Assembly: GCA_002342065.1 (NCBI GenBank)
Contig: DDPF01000012.1
Coordinates: 806,001 to 870,000 of the forward strand
Direction: 5' to 3'
Length of the DNA: 64,000 bases
DNA from: Bacteroidetes bacterium UBA2475
GTDB lineage: Bacteria; Bacteroidota; Bacteroidia; B-17B0; Aurantibacillaceae
Below, in pieces: positions 18,017 through 26,729 of this stretch; position 1 is the first letter of the stretch, and each line of letters begins with the position of its first letter. Both the position numbers and the translations under genes were made by a program. The notes under the pieces are model-generated. The model made no database searches. It was not told the DNA's origin and saw only the letters and a program-made list of their open reading frames with translations.

Positions 18017-18805
18017 ATGAAAAAATTACTCTTATCCGCATTAACTTGTTTAGCCTTAACCGGTTTTTCACAAGAAACAGATACTTGGAGATTTGGCATC
18101 CAGTGGGGCTTTCAGGGCACTTGATCTGAATTTGCCGGTGGCATGTCGAATGCAAATGCCCGTTTTCATCAAAATAAATTTGATGCGGCTGCTATTAATT
18201 TTAATGTGCGTTACGACCTTAACCCACACTGGATGGGTACGTTTGGCCTGGGTTTTAACACGTTTGGCTTTCAATATGCTTTAACCGAGAACTACTCTTT
18301 ATACAGTCCAAAATCTCATTTTTCAGGCTTAAAGAGTGAGTTTACTGCTTTAGACCTGCCTTTAATGATCTATTATAAATTCAATCCAAACTGTAAGAAC
18401 TCTAAATGGCTTATTGGTGGCGGTTTTTCGCAAAATTTTGTTGGAGCACAAACCATTAACAAAAGTCTTTATCCACCAAGTGATTGTGGAACGGTATTAA
18501 GTAATTGTCCAGCTTCTTTAAGTAGCGTGTCTTCTACCGGCGGCGGTGGCTATGCGATGTTACGCTTTTCGTTAGCACGTGAAAAAGCATTTAAAAGAGG
18601 GGGTATTTTAAACGCAAGTTTATTGTTTAACGCGGGTTTAAGGCAGTTAGCTACTTCAACAGTAAATTATACTATTGATGGCATGACCTACTCGCACGAC
18701 TTTAAGACCAATGGAAATTTTGCAGGATTAAGGTTAACTTATTTCTTCAGACCTTTAAAAGCGAAACCAACAGCAAGGCCTGTAAAGACTGTAAATTCTC
18801 AATAA
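18017..18805 (+). pseudogene. Outer-membrane beta-barrel protein interrupted by in-frame TGA
   Basis: An ATG at 18017 opens a frame with a clear signal peptide (MKKLLLSALTCLALTGFSQ) and continues ETDTWRFGIQWGFQGT. It then meets TGA at 18122-18124 (codon 36). The same frame resumes at once with SEFAGGMSNANARF and runs open to 18805, giving about 262 codons in total. The downstream part has alternating strand patterns, a C-terminal aromatic strand and overall similarity to PorT-like barrels. The internal ATG at 18143 gives 220 residues without a signal peptide, so it is unlikely to be the real start. Other genes here use TGA as a stop, so recoding is unlikely; a point mutation or a sequence error is simplest. 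Confidence 0.75.
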
Positions 18806-18854
18806 TATTTATTGGAGAACGACTCTTAAAATTTGATTTTTTAGGAATGTTAGA

Positions 18855-19685
18855 TTACATGCCACTACCAAAGTGACTCATACTCTCACGCTTCATAGGT
18901 GGAATAGTGATAACCGGAAGGTTACTGATTTCAACAATTTTTTCACCTACTGTTCCGCTAAACATATCGCCAATGCTCAGATCCTTTTGATTCATCTGAA
19001 CAATTAAGTCACCATCATTTTTGTTAGCGTACTCAACAATGGCTTCGGCAGGCTTAGTAGTTGGAATAGATTTATTGGTACAATTGATACCTTTTTCTTT
19101 AATGAATTTTTTTACTTGTTGTAAGTACGGTAATAATTTGTTTTCGTATTTATCGTCATTTGGATGGAACACAGAAACGATACGAATATCGCCATTGTAA
19201 AAATGTGCTAATTGAACTGCAATTGAAACTTTTTCGCGGCTTTCGGGACTAAGATCAAATGGCATAATAATGTTTCTGCAACCATCGCGATTATCTGCAG
19301 AGCGTATGGTAATTACCGGACAAGGTGCATTTTTTATGAATTTTGTTACGTTGCTGCCACCCATAAAACTTCTGAAACGCACATGCGAGTCGAGACCAAT
19401 AACTATTAGTGAGCATTTTAATTCTTCCGCTTTTTTATCTGTTAATTCGTAAACGTCACCTTTTAAATTTAATGTTTCTACTTCCAATCCTGAATCAATT
19501 TTTGTTGCGGCTGCCAATGCTTCTAATTCTGCTTTATTCTCGTCAATACTTTTTGCGGAAACGTGCATTAAAATTATTTTAGACTTTGTATACTTAGCCA
19601 AATTGTAGGCTTGTTTAACTGCAACCAGAGATTGCTTGGAAAAGTCTACAGGAATTAAAATGGATTGATTGGAGTGAATTAACAT
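18855..19685 (-). CDS. Universal stress protein, two tandem UspA domains
   Basis: A 276-residue cytoplasmic protein made of two UspA-type alpha/beta domains. Domain 1 (about residues 8-128) starts ILIPVDFSKQSLVAV and ends with the GGSNVTKFIKNAPCPVITI signature, a partial match to the ATP-binding G-x2-G-x9-G-S pattern. Domain 2 (about 138-262) starts NIIMPFDLSPESREKV and ends with SGTVGEKIVEISNLPVITI. Members usually respond to starvation or oxygen limitation, but the target here is unknown. It is transcribed alone, and a dyad 45-70 bp upstream of the start may be an operator. Confidence 0.9.
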   Translation of the reverse strand: MLIHSNQSILIPVDFSKQSLVAVKQAYNLAKYTKSKIILMHVSAKSIDENKAELEALAAATKIDSGLEVETLNLKGDVYELTDKKAEELKCSLIVIGLDSHVRFRSFMGGSNVTKFIKNAPCPVITIRSADNRDGCRNIIMPFDLSPESREKVSIAVQLAHFYNGDIRIVSVFHPNDDKYENKLLPYLQQVKKFIKEKGINCTNKSIPTTKPAEAIVEYANKNDGDLIVQMNQKDLSIGDMFSGTVGEKIVEISNLPVITIPPMKRESMSHFGSGM

Positions 19686-19729
19686 TGATATAATTTTTAT
19701 CTAAATTATGAAAATTATTCGATTAATCG

Positions 19730-19754
19730 GACTAATTATGTCACCAAATTAGTC
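19730..19754. promoter_or_regulatory. Dyad upstream of the universal stress protein gene
   Basis: GACTAATT and AATTAGTC form perfect 8-bp half-sites separated by 9 bases. A second small palindrome (CGATTAATCG, 19720-19729) adjoins it. Both lie 35-70 bp upstream of the start codon at 19685, a suitable place for a dimeric regulator. The regulator is unknown. Confidence 0.35.
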
Positions 19755-19841
19755 ATATTACTCACTAATAAATGTTAACAGCTATTGTTTAGAAAAGCCT
19801 GATCTTATGAATAATTCAAATATTCTATAACTAATTGTATT

Positions 19842-20264
19842 TTAGTTAGTTATAGCTATCACTTTTAACTCTATAGCTATAGGTGTTGGTAATTTGTTAA
19901 TCTCGATCGTGGTTCTGCACGGAGGATTCTCTTTAAAATATTCGGCCCAAATGCGATTATAGATCGGGAAATCGTCTTTCATATTGGTTAAAAAAACGGT
20001 TACGTCAACAATTTTATCCCAACTGCTTCCAGAATCTTCTAAAATGTATTTTATATTTCTAAAAACGCTATGGCATTGCGCCTCAATATCATAACTTACA
20101 ATTAAACCATTCTCATCGAGCTCAACCCCCGGAATTTTTTTTGTTCCCTTTTCGCGCGGACCAACGCCACTTAAAAAAAGTAAATTACCGATCTTGCGTG
20201 CGTGCGGGTATAATCCAACTGGTTCGGGCGCCTTTGACGATTCTATTTTCTCAGAGTTTGACAT
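19842..20264 (-). CDS. RidA/YjgF/YER057c family protein
   Basis: A 140-residue cytoplasmic member of the RidA fold, which hydrolyses reactive enamine/imine intermediates or acts as a related deaminase. The conserved arginine is in PPCRTTIEI (near residue 121), and LSGVGPREKGTKKIPG (about residues 31-46) is longer than in classical RidA. That segment recalls family members annotated as 2-aminomuconate deaminase, but no other genes of such a pathway are near. A second RidA gene, exported, is at 31637. A -7-like box lies at 20285-20292. Confidence 0.85.
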   Translation of the reverse strand: MSNSEKIESSKAPEPVGLYPHARKIGNLLFLSGVGPREKGTKKIPGVELDENGLIVSYDIEAQCHSVFRNIKYILEDSGSSWDKIVDVTVFLTNMKDDFPIYNRIWAEYFKENPPCRTTIEINKLPTPIAIELKVIAITN

Positions 20265-20284
20265 GTTTTCTATTTCTTGTTCTA

Positions 20285-20292
20285 CAAATTTA
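20285..20292 (-). promoter_or_regulatory. Candidate -7 box of the RidA gene (TAAATTTG on the minus strand)
   Basis: Plus-strand CAAATTTA is the complement of TAAATTTG and fits TAnnTTTG. It lies 21 bp before the minus-strand start at 20264. No clear -33 element is visible. Confidence 0.35.
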
Positions 20293-20339
20293 ACGATATT
20301 CTATATATAAAATATCTTCCTTTAAAAGGCATTTAATTG

Positions 20340-20347
20340 TAATTTTG
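20340..20347 (+). promoter_or_regulatory. Candidate -7 box of the MBL-rhodanese gene (TAATTTTG)
   Basis: Fits TAnnTTTG and ends 5 bp before the ATG at 20353. If used, transcription would start at or next to the start codon, giving an almost leaderless mRNA. It may also be a chance match. Confidence 0.25.
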
Positions 20348-20352
20348 TTACC

Positions 20353-21765
20353 ATGAAGGTAGAACAACTTTACACTAATTGTTTGGCACAGGGTGCATAT
20401 TATATTTCGCACAAGGGCGAAGCTGTAATTATTGACCCCCTGCGTGAAACACAACCTTACCTCGATCTTTTAAAACATAATAAAGATACCTTAAAATATA
20501 TTTTTGAAACTCATTTTCACGCGGATTTTGTTAGTGGACATGTTGATCTGGCAAAGGCTACCGGCGCAAACATTGTATTTGGACCCAATGCGCAAACAGA
20601 TTATAAAAGCCATATTGCAAAAGATAATGAAGAATTTAAGGTTGGCGATCTAACTTTAAAAACGTTGCACACACCCGGACATACTTTAGAATCTACAACT
20701 TATTTATTATTGAACGAAAATAAAAAACCGGTGGCCATTTTTACCGGCGATACTTTATTTATTGGCGATGTGGGCAGACCTGATCTTGCCATTAAATCTG
20801 ATCTTACACAAGAAGATCTTGCTGGTATGCTTTATGAAAGTTTAAGAAATAAAATAATGCCTTTACCGGATGATGTAATTGTGTATCCAGCTCATGGCGC
20901 AGGTTCAGCCTGTGGAAAAAACATGAGCAAAGAAACTTTTGATACTTTGGGCAGCCAGAAAAAAATAAACTACGCGTTACAAAATATTTCAAAAGAAGAT
21001 TTTATTAAAGAACTAACTACAGGCATTTTACCTGCACCACAATACTTTCAAAAAAATGCCTACTTAAATAAAAAAGGATACAAAAATTATTCTGACGTAT
21101 TAAAAGATGGTTCGCATGGCTTATCTGTAGATGAGTTTGAAGAGTTCATGCAAAATTTAAAACCAATTGTTTTGGATGTTAGAAAAGCAGATGAATATGC
21201 AGAAGCTAACATTCCCAACTCTTTATTTATTGGCCTTGATGGACAGTTCGCTCCATGGGTTGGTACATTAATAAGCGATATTAATTTTCCAATTTTGTTA
21301 GTTGCTCCAAAAGGCCGTGAAGAAGAAACCGTTATGCGTTTATCGCGCGTAGGTTACGATAATTGCATTGGTTACCTTAAAGGCGGGATGGGTGCCTGGA
21401 AAGCGGCAGGCAAAAAAATAGAAAAAGTTGCAACTATTGATGCAGAAGAATTTTACTCTAAAGGTTACAAAAAAGGAATTGAAACTATTGATGTTAGAAA
21501 ACCTGGTGAGTTTGACTCGGCACATTTAATTAACGGCGAAAGCAAACCGCTTGATTTTATTTTTGATTGGATAGATTCTAAAGATAAAAATCATCCTTAC
21601 ATGGTGCATTGCGCCGGCGGATATAGAAGTATGATCGCTATTTCCATCTTAAAAGCCAATGGTTACAACAACTTAACCAATGTTAATGGTGGCTTTGCAG
21701 CAATTAGTAAAGTTGGAGGAGTAGATTCCGAAATAGTTTCGCAAGCCTGTAGTTCTTCGAAATAA
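20353..21765 (+). CDS. MBL-fold hydrolase (persulfide dioxygenase-like) with two rhodanese domains
   Basis: A 470-residue cytoplasmic protein. Residues 1 to about 250 are an ETHE1/persulfide-dioxygenase-like metallo-beta-lactamase fold with metal ligands in THFHADFVSGH (His54, His56, Asp58), TPGHT, GDTLF and YPAHGAGS. Rhodanese domain 1 (about 270-360) has VAPKG where the active-site cysteine should be, so it is probably structural. Rhodanese domain 2 (about 370-465) keeps the cysteine in HCAGGYRS. Fusions of this kind are linked to glutathione- or thiol-persulfide oxidation and sulfide detoxification. It is divergent from the RidA gene with 88 bp between them. Confidence 0.9.
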   Translation: MKVEQLYTNCLAQGAYYISHKGEAVIIDPLRETQPYLDLLKHNKDTLKYIFETHFHADFVSGHVDLAKATGANIVFGPNAQTDYKSHIAKDNEEFKVGDLTLKTLHTPGHTLESTTYLLLNENKKPVAIFTGDTLFIGDVGRPDLAIKSDLTQEDLAGMLYESLRNKIMPLPDDVIVYPAHGAGSACGKNMSKETFDTLGSQKKINYALQNISKEDFIKELTTGILPAPQYFQKNAYLNKKGYKNYSDVLKDGSHGLSVDEFEEFMQNLKPIVLDVRKADEYAEANIPNSLFIGLDGQFAPWVGTLISDINFPILLVAPKGREEETVMRLSRVGYDNCIGYLKGGMGAWKAAGKKIEKVATIDAEEFYSKGYKKGIETIDVRKPGEFDSAHLINGESKPLDFIFDWIDSKDKNHPYMVHCAGGYRSMIAISILKANGYNNLTNVNGGFAAISKVGGVDSEIVSQACSSSK

Positions 21766-21795
21766 ATTTTAAACAGCTTCTATATTATTTAAATA

Positions 21796-23136
21796 CTATT
21801 TTAGTGTCTGCGACCTAGTATAATTAATTCCATCATTAGAAACGAATACGTGATTTTTATTAATTGAAAAAACAGAGATTTCTGCTGTTGTTTCTCCTGT
21901 ACTCCATAAATAGTATTTGTACTTTTGTTTAGTGCTTAATAAGTATAAATTGTCTTTTTTTGAAATTACAATGGATTCTTGTTTTAATTTAAAAGGTAAT
22001 TTAGTGTAAAAATATGCTCTATAAGTTCCTAAAGTATCTTTAAAGCTAATTGTTTGTATTATTTGAGATTTATTGTTAAGCAGTTCGCAAGTAATATTAA
22101 TAGCTTCTTTATTAGTTTTACCGTAACTAATTAAAGCGGTTTCATTTTTATGTTTTTTAAAACTACCTGTTGCAATACTTACTATTTTATTTTTATTTGA
22201 ATAGCTCCATATTAGTTTTGCTGTTTTATTTACATCATCAATTTCATATTCTAATCCTCTTGCATTGTGTTTTAATGAATCTAAACTATAACCATTATCA
22301 AAAAGAGAAATAGTATTCTCGCCTGTAAATTGAGCGTCATGTTGCCCTAAAAAAGGAATACTATCATTTAAAATTTTTATTTGATTATATTTTCCACCCA
22401 TACGCCAAATGATATTTCCTGTTTTTCTATCAATCTTTATTAATTCATCAAAGCGTCTAAAAGACACTAAGATATTGCCCTTTGAATCTGCATCAATAGA
22501 GTTAAAATGAGTAAGATCTATTTTGGCTGTATCTGTTAAATAAACTGTGTTAATGTAGGCTATATCAAAATAAGGTTTAGTTTTCCATTCAAATACCAAA
22601 TTTTTATTTCTATCTAATTCTTGTATTACATCATATTCTACAATAGACCTTTTACTTCCGGGTAAATGTTTTTCATTATATAAATGTAAATTACTTAAAT
22701 CTTTTATTTCTCTTTCTTTTCCACATAGCAAATAATGGCCATTAGGTAATATTTTAAAATCATGCGAATCTGTTGAAATACCATTAACACACGAAACTGA
22801 ATCAATGATTTTTAATTCTTTATTCAATAAATAAAATCCATTTCCATGCCAATAGCTTATTAATCCATTTGGCTGTATCTTAAAATCTGAGCCAAATAGT
22901 GTTTTTCTAAAAAAAACGATTTCTCCTAATGTATTTAAAATACACTGTTGGTTTAAAGAATTTAATTTTTTTTCGATAAAATTTATTTTATATAGGGTTA
23001 AAAAGTAATATCCTGTTTTTTTTTGTGCGATATTATTTACAATAATAGGTTCATACAACTGAGCATGACTTTCTAAAAAAGAAAAAAAACAGCATGCAAA
23101 AAATATAATTTTGAAATTAAAAAACCTCGCTACCAT
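21796..23136 (-). CDS. Arylsulfotransferase (ASST)-like secreted protein
   Basis: A 446-residue exported protein with an N-terminal signal peptide ending ESHAQ. The body has repeated beta-propeller blades: NGISTDSHDFKILPNGHYL (about residues 119-137), HFNSIDADSKGNILVSFRRFDELIKIDR with IIWRMGG (about 200-235), and GQHDAQFTGENTISLFDNG (about 250-270). These match the bacterial arylsulfotransferase family, in which histidines and an arginine near the propeller centre transfer sulfate between phenols. The last 40 residues contain YYLWSTGETT, a phrase common in Bacteroidota secreted proteins, but no full T9SS sorting domain. The substrate is unknown. Confidence 0.7.
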   Translation of the reverse strand: MVARFFNFKIIFFACCFFSFLESHAQLYEPIIVNNIAQKKTGYYFLTLYKINFIEKKLNSLNQQCILNTLGEIVFFRKTLFGSDFKIQPNGLISYWHGNGFYLLNKELKIIDSVSCVNGISTDSHDFKILPNGHYLLCGKEREIKDLSNLHLYNEKHLPGSKRSIVEYDVIQELDRNKNLVFEWKTKPYFDIAYINTVYLTDTAKIDLTHFNSIDADSKGNILVSFRRFDELIKIDRKTGNIIWRMGGKYNQIKILNDSIPFLGQHDAQFTGENTISLFDNGYSLDSLKHNARGLEYEIDDVNKTAKLIWSYSNKNKIVSIATGSFKKHKNETALISYGKTNKEAINITCELLNNKSQIIQTISFKDTLGTYRAYFYTKLPFKLKQESIVISKKDNLYLLSTKQKYKYYLWSTGETTAEISVFSINKNHVFVSNDGINYTRSQTLK

Positions 23137-23162
23137 TATTTGTAAACTTTTAAATTATTTTT

Positions 23163-23318
23163 TTACTTTTTGGCTACAAATTCGTTAAATTTTTCGAGAT
23201 AATAACAAATTATCTCTGCAAAATTTGCCTCTTTTCCCTCAAAAATAAGATATAACATTCCTAATAAATAAAATTTAACCAGGCTATCATTATAAATATT
23301 TTTCTTACTTTTAAGCAT
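23163..23318 (-). CDS. Possible small protein, 51 residues
   Basis: A short frame starting at an ATG that shares the CATG palindrome (23316-23319) with the divergent PAP2 start. It ends 26 bp before the arylsulfotransferase-like gene. The sequence mixes a hydrophobic stretch (about residues 14-26) with Lys/Glu-rich ends. I do not recognise it and the evidence is only position and an open frame; a longer version starting at 23372 would overlap the PAP2 gene. Confidence 0.25.
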   Translation of the reverse strand: MLKSKKNIYNDSLVKFYLLGMLYLIFEGKEANFAEIICYYLEKFNEFVAKK

Positions 23319-23895
23319 GTTTGAATCGTTAAAAATGTTTGACAGGCGTTTGTTGTTAAAGATAAACTCCATGCACGATCCTCTACTTGATGAAATAATG
23401 TGGTTTTTTAGTTACACCTGGCCAACCGTTATTATTTGTCTTGCCGTTGGTTATGCATTTTATAGAAAATATTATTTAAGAAAAGGAATTGAATTTTTAG
23501 TTGGCTGTGCCATTGTTTTTGCCTGCGCAGATCTTTCTTCAAATAGCGTAAAACATTTGGTAGAACGTTATCGTCCTACTCACAATTTAGAAATTAAAGA
23601 TCAAATTCATGTAGTGCATGATTATCGCGGCGGGAAGTTCACTTTCTTTTCCGGACACTCCGCCAATACTTTTGGTTTAATAACTTTTATTTTTTTATGT
23701 GTACACTGGATCCCAAAAAAGTACAGGATCTTTATTTTTATTTATCCATTAATAGTGGTGTATAGCAGAATGTATCTGGGCGTACATTATCCTATCGACG
23801 TTGGCACAGGAATGGTTGTTGGCATATTTTTTGGCTGGCTTGTTTATCGCATCATGAACAAACATTTTTTAAAACTGGATGAACAAAAAGTTTAA
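23317..23895 (+). CDS. PAP2-family membrane phosphatase
   Basis: A 192-residue integral membrane phosphatase of the type-2 phosphatidic acid phosphatase family. The three signature blocks are present: KHLVERYRP, SGHSANTFG, and SRMYLGVHYPIDVGTG, which carry the catalytic histidines and the charge-relay aspartate. About five to six transmembrane segments are visible. Likely substrates are lipid phosphates or undecaprenyl diphosphate. It overlaps the following propeller-protein gene by 17 bp, and a run of four plus-strand genes follows, suggesting an operon to 26681. Confidence 0.9.
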   Translation: MFESLKMFDRRLLLKINSMHDPLLDEIMWFFSYTWPTVIICLAVGYAFYRKYYLRKGIEFLVGCAIVFACADLSSNSVKHLVERYRPTHNLEIKDQIHVVHDYRGGKFTFFSGHSANTFGLITFIFLCVHWIPKKYRIFIFIYPLIVVYSRMYLGVHYPIDVGTGMVVGIFFGWLVYRIMNKHFLKLDEQKV

Positions 23896-24739
23896 CATAC
23901 TTGTTTTTGTTCTTGCATCTTGTCTTTTAAGAGCGCAGCTTCCAAATACCGATGTGTGGTTGTTTAAATTAGAGAAAACAAAAACAGAATTAAAACTTAC
24001 GGCTCCAAAAAACATTACTAATCGCACCGGTTATGATAATCAACCTTCGTTTAGTAATGATGGCAAAAAAATATATTACGTTAGTATTCGCGAAGACAAT
24101 CAATCCGATTTTTATTATTACGATCTTGGTAGTGAAAAAATAATACAAGTTACTAAAACGAAAGAGAGTGAATATTCGCCTGTACAAACATCTGATGGCA
24201 AACATTTAAACTCGGTTGTTGTAGAAAGTGATAGTGCTCAACGCATTCATTTTATAAATTCTTTAACGGGTGTAAGCGAGAAAAAATTTGAGGTAGATTC
24301 AGTTGGTTATTATACTTTTTTAAATTCAGACACAGTTTTGTATTACAAATTAACCAGTCCACACTCCTTACGCTATTATGTAAAAAGTACAGGTGAAGAT
24401 AAATGGCTGGGCAACGATCCCATTCGCGCCTTTAAAAAAATTAACCGGCATCTTTTTATTTATGGTGTAAAAGATTCTGTTAAAGTTACATTTTATAAAT
24501 ACGATTTTATTTTTCACAAAGCAGAAAAGTATGCAGACTATCCCACAACCAGCGAAGATGCCATCTGGGACGAACAACACGGCCTTTTAAAATCCGAAGG
24601 CAATAAACTATTACGATACGACGAACAAAAAAAAAACTGGGTAACACTTTTTGATCTTGCAACTTTTGGTATTAAAAAAATAACCCGCTTTACTTTTGAT
24701 CCCAAAAATAAATATTTAGTTGTTGTAGATAATTTGTAA
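23879..24739 (+). CDS. Secreted TolB-like beta-propeller protein
   Basis: A 286-residue exported protein with a signal peptide ending LLRAQ. Repeated motifs of the PD40/WD40 kind follow, for example QPSFSNDGKKIYYVS (about residues 55-69) and YSPVQTSDGKHLNSV (about 99-113), with four or five blades visible. There is no catalytic signature. It overlaps the PAP2 gene and lies 4 bp before the acetyltransferase gene. It may be a periplasmic binding or sensing protein; the function is unknown. Confidence 0.75.
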   Translation: MNKKFNILVFVLASCLLRAQLPNTDVWLFKLEKTKTELKLTAPKNITNRTGYDNQPSFSNDGKKIYYVSIREDNQSDFYYYDLGSEKIIQVTKTKESEYSPVQTSDGKHLNSVVVESDSAQRIHFINSLTGVSEKKFEVDSVGYYTFLNSDTVLYYKLTSPHSLRYYVKSTGEDKWLGNDPIRAFKKINRHLFIYGVKDSVKVTFYKYDFIFHKAEKYADYPTTSEDAIWDEQHGLLKSEGNKLLRYDEQKKNWVTLFDLATFGIKKITRFTFDPKNKYLVVVDNL

Positions 24740-24743
24740 TACC

Positions 24744-25178
24744 ATGTACGAAACAATTATAAACGATCATTTATTTAGTATCGATAAAACTAAATTACAG
24801 TTAAATGTAATTCACGATTATTTAAGTAAAGAAAGTTACTGGGCGCAAAACATGCCGCTTGATATTATAAAAAAAAGTATCGAAGGCAGCATTTGTTTTG
24901 GCGTTTATTTAAAAGAAAAACAAATAGGCTACGCGCGTGTTGTAACCGACAATGCTACTTTTGGTTACCTGGCCGATGTATTTATTTTAGAAGCGCATAG
25001 AGGAAAAGGTTTGTCAAAACAATTGATGCAGTTTATTATGGCGCATCCTGATCTTCAAGGCTTGCGCCGCATGATGCTCGCAACAAAAGATGCCCAGGGC
25101 TTATACAAACAATTCGGGTTTACTGCGCTCGCTATGCCGGAAAGAATTATGGAAATTAAATTCTTCGAAAAATATTAA
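24744..25178 (+). CDS. GNAT-family N-acetyltransferase
   Basis: A 144-residue cytoplasmic acetyltransferase. The acetyl-CoA pyrophosphate-binding motif A is EAHRGKGLSKQLMQ (about residues 83-96), preceded by the strand YLADVFIL; the C-terminal motif B contains ATKDAQGLYKQFGF. The length and motifs fit a single-domain GNAT enzyme. The acceptor is unknown. It sits between the propeller-protein gene and a membrane protein gene whose start follows its stop directly. Confidence 0.88.
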   Translation: MYETIINDHLFSIDKTKLQLNVIHDYLSKESYWAQNMPLDIIKKSIEGSICFGVYLKEKQIGYARVVTDNATFGYLADVFILEAHRGKGLSKQLMQFIMAHPDLQGLRRMMLATKDAQGLYKQFGFTALAMPERIMEIKFFEKY

Positions 25179-26681
25179 TTGATAGTCTTTATCATATATC
25201 TTTTAATCATCCTGTTTTTAATATCTAAGAACAGTCTTTTTGGGATATTTAAAGACGACAATATCAATTCCAAAATTTTTGGGTTTCTTTTCATATTAAA
25301 AGTAATTGCTATTCCTGTTTTTTACCTGGTTTACAAAAAATTATATGGCGGACTCGAAAAATTTGACGCCGGTAAATTTTATACCGATTCAAAAATAATG
25401 AATGACTTTGCAAAAGCAGATCCAATTGAATACATAAAATTATTGTTTGGCTTGCAGGATGAAAGTCCGGGAACTGTGCTTTACGATAAATACATTGTAA
25501 ATACGTTTCAATGGGATAACGGCCGCTTAAAAGACTATTTGTATAATGATAACCGTGTTGTAATTCGCATCCATTCACTCTTACATTTTATTCCTTTTAA
25601 CTCCTATTACGTTCATGCTTTGTTCAGCTGCTTTTTAAGTTTTATTGGCATTACGTATTTATACAAAGCCATTAAAGACCATTTTAAAGGCAAAGAAATT
25701 TTTGTTCTACTCATACTTTGTTTGTTGCCCGCCTTATGGTTTTATACCGGTGCGCTCTTAAAAGAAGGTTTGGTCATTTTTATTTTTGGCTTTCTTATCT
25801 ATTCAATAAAAAAATTAATTTTAGACGGTTACACATTAAAAATTCTCCTTTCTGTATTGCTCCTCGTTTTTATCTCGTTATTATTAAAACCTTATTTATT
25901 GTTTTTTGCAGCAGCTTTGTTTTCTTTATTCTTTTGGTTCTCAAATTCAAAAAAAATTAAATACAAACCTATTGCCCTTATTTCTGCATTAACCATTTTT
26001 CTGGTTCTATTAAATTGTTTCTCTTTAGTGTTAAAGAACAGATCTTTATTGGAGGCTGCGATCAAGCATCAACGCGTATTTGCCGATGCTTCTAAAGGTG
26101 GTATCTTTTTACTAGATGACAAAAAATTTGTAAGATTAGAATTTGATTCCAATCTTGTAAATAAAGCTGGCGCCAAGGACAGTCTTTTTACGATCAAAAA
26201 AAATGTGCCTTATATTTATTGGGAACATACACACCAGGAGGATACTTTATTTTCTTCTGCAAACATTGATACTATCACAGAATATAAATTAGTTTACCAA
26301 TTACCAAAAAGCGGTTCAAATATTTCCATCACTTCACAAAATTTATTCGGCCTAAGCATCTCTTCGTTTTATTATAGTTTGTTTTACCCTTTATTTTTTA
26401 ATTCGAAAAGTTTAATGCAACATTTAGCCTCTTTAGAAAATTTATTTATTATAATTTCCTTCATTATTATATTAATGGGCATTATTAAAAACAAAAAAGA
26501 TAATTTCCCGGCCATAACTTTTGTTCTTTTTGCATTACTGTTATGTTTGCTTATTGGACTCACAACCCCAAATAGTGGGGCGATTTTCAGATATCGCAGT
26601 CCTGCCGTGGTTTTTATCCTGCTGGCAGCCCTTTATTACCTGCCTGTTGGGAAAAACAAGCCAGAGTCAATCTCAAATTAA
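25179..26681 (+). CDS. Polytopic membrane protein of unknown function
   Basis: A 500-residue inner-membrane protein starting at TTG immediately after the upstream stop. It has about ten hydrophobic segments, an extracytoplasmic loop after the second (about residues 60-130) and a larger one (about 295-385) with many charged residues, and ends TTPNSGAIFRYRSPAVVFILLAALYYLP. The layout and the final segment resemble glycan polymerases or glycosyltransferases of surface polysaccharide pathways. I see no catalytic motif, so this is only a resemblance. Confidence 0.7.
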   Translation: MIVFIIYLLIILFLISKNSLFGIFKDDNINSKIFGFLFILKVIAIPVFYLVYKKLYGGLEKFDAGKFYTDSKIMNDFAKADPIEYIKLLFGLQDESPGTVLYDKYIVNTFQWDNGRLKDYLYNDNRVVIRIHSLLHFIPFNSYYVHALFSCFLSFIGITYLYKAIKDHFKGKEIFVLLILCLLPALWFYTGALLKEGLVIFIFGFLIYSIKKLILDGYTLKILLSVLLLVFISLLLKPYLLFFAAALFSLFFWFSNSKKIKYKPIALISALTIFLVLLNCFSLVLKNRSLLEAAIKHQRVFADASKGGIFLLDDKKFVRLEFDSNLVNKAGAKDSLFTIKKNVPYIYWEHTHQEDTLFSSANIDTITEYKLVYQLPKSGSNISITSQNLFGLSISSFYYSLFYPLFFNSKSLMQHLASLENLFIIISFIIILMGIIKNKKDNFPAITFVLFALLLCLLIGLTTPNSGAIFRYRSPAVVFILLAALYYLPVGKNKPESISN

Positions 26682-26729
26682 AATTTACTTTGTATCTTTA
26701 TTTGCGTTACTAAAAGTTCAAAACATATA

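Noticed and set aside
18122..18124. TGA read as an amino acid (stop-codon reassignment)
   Set aside because: Other genes here, such as those ending at 9065 and 32074, end in TGA, and no other gene contains in-frame TGA.
18143..18805. A complete 220-residue gene starting at the internal ATG
   Set aside because: It would lack the signal peptide that the same frame encodes upstream, and barrel proteins need one.
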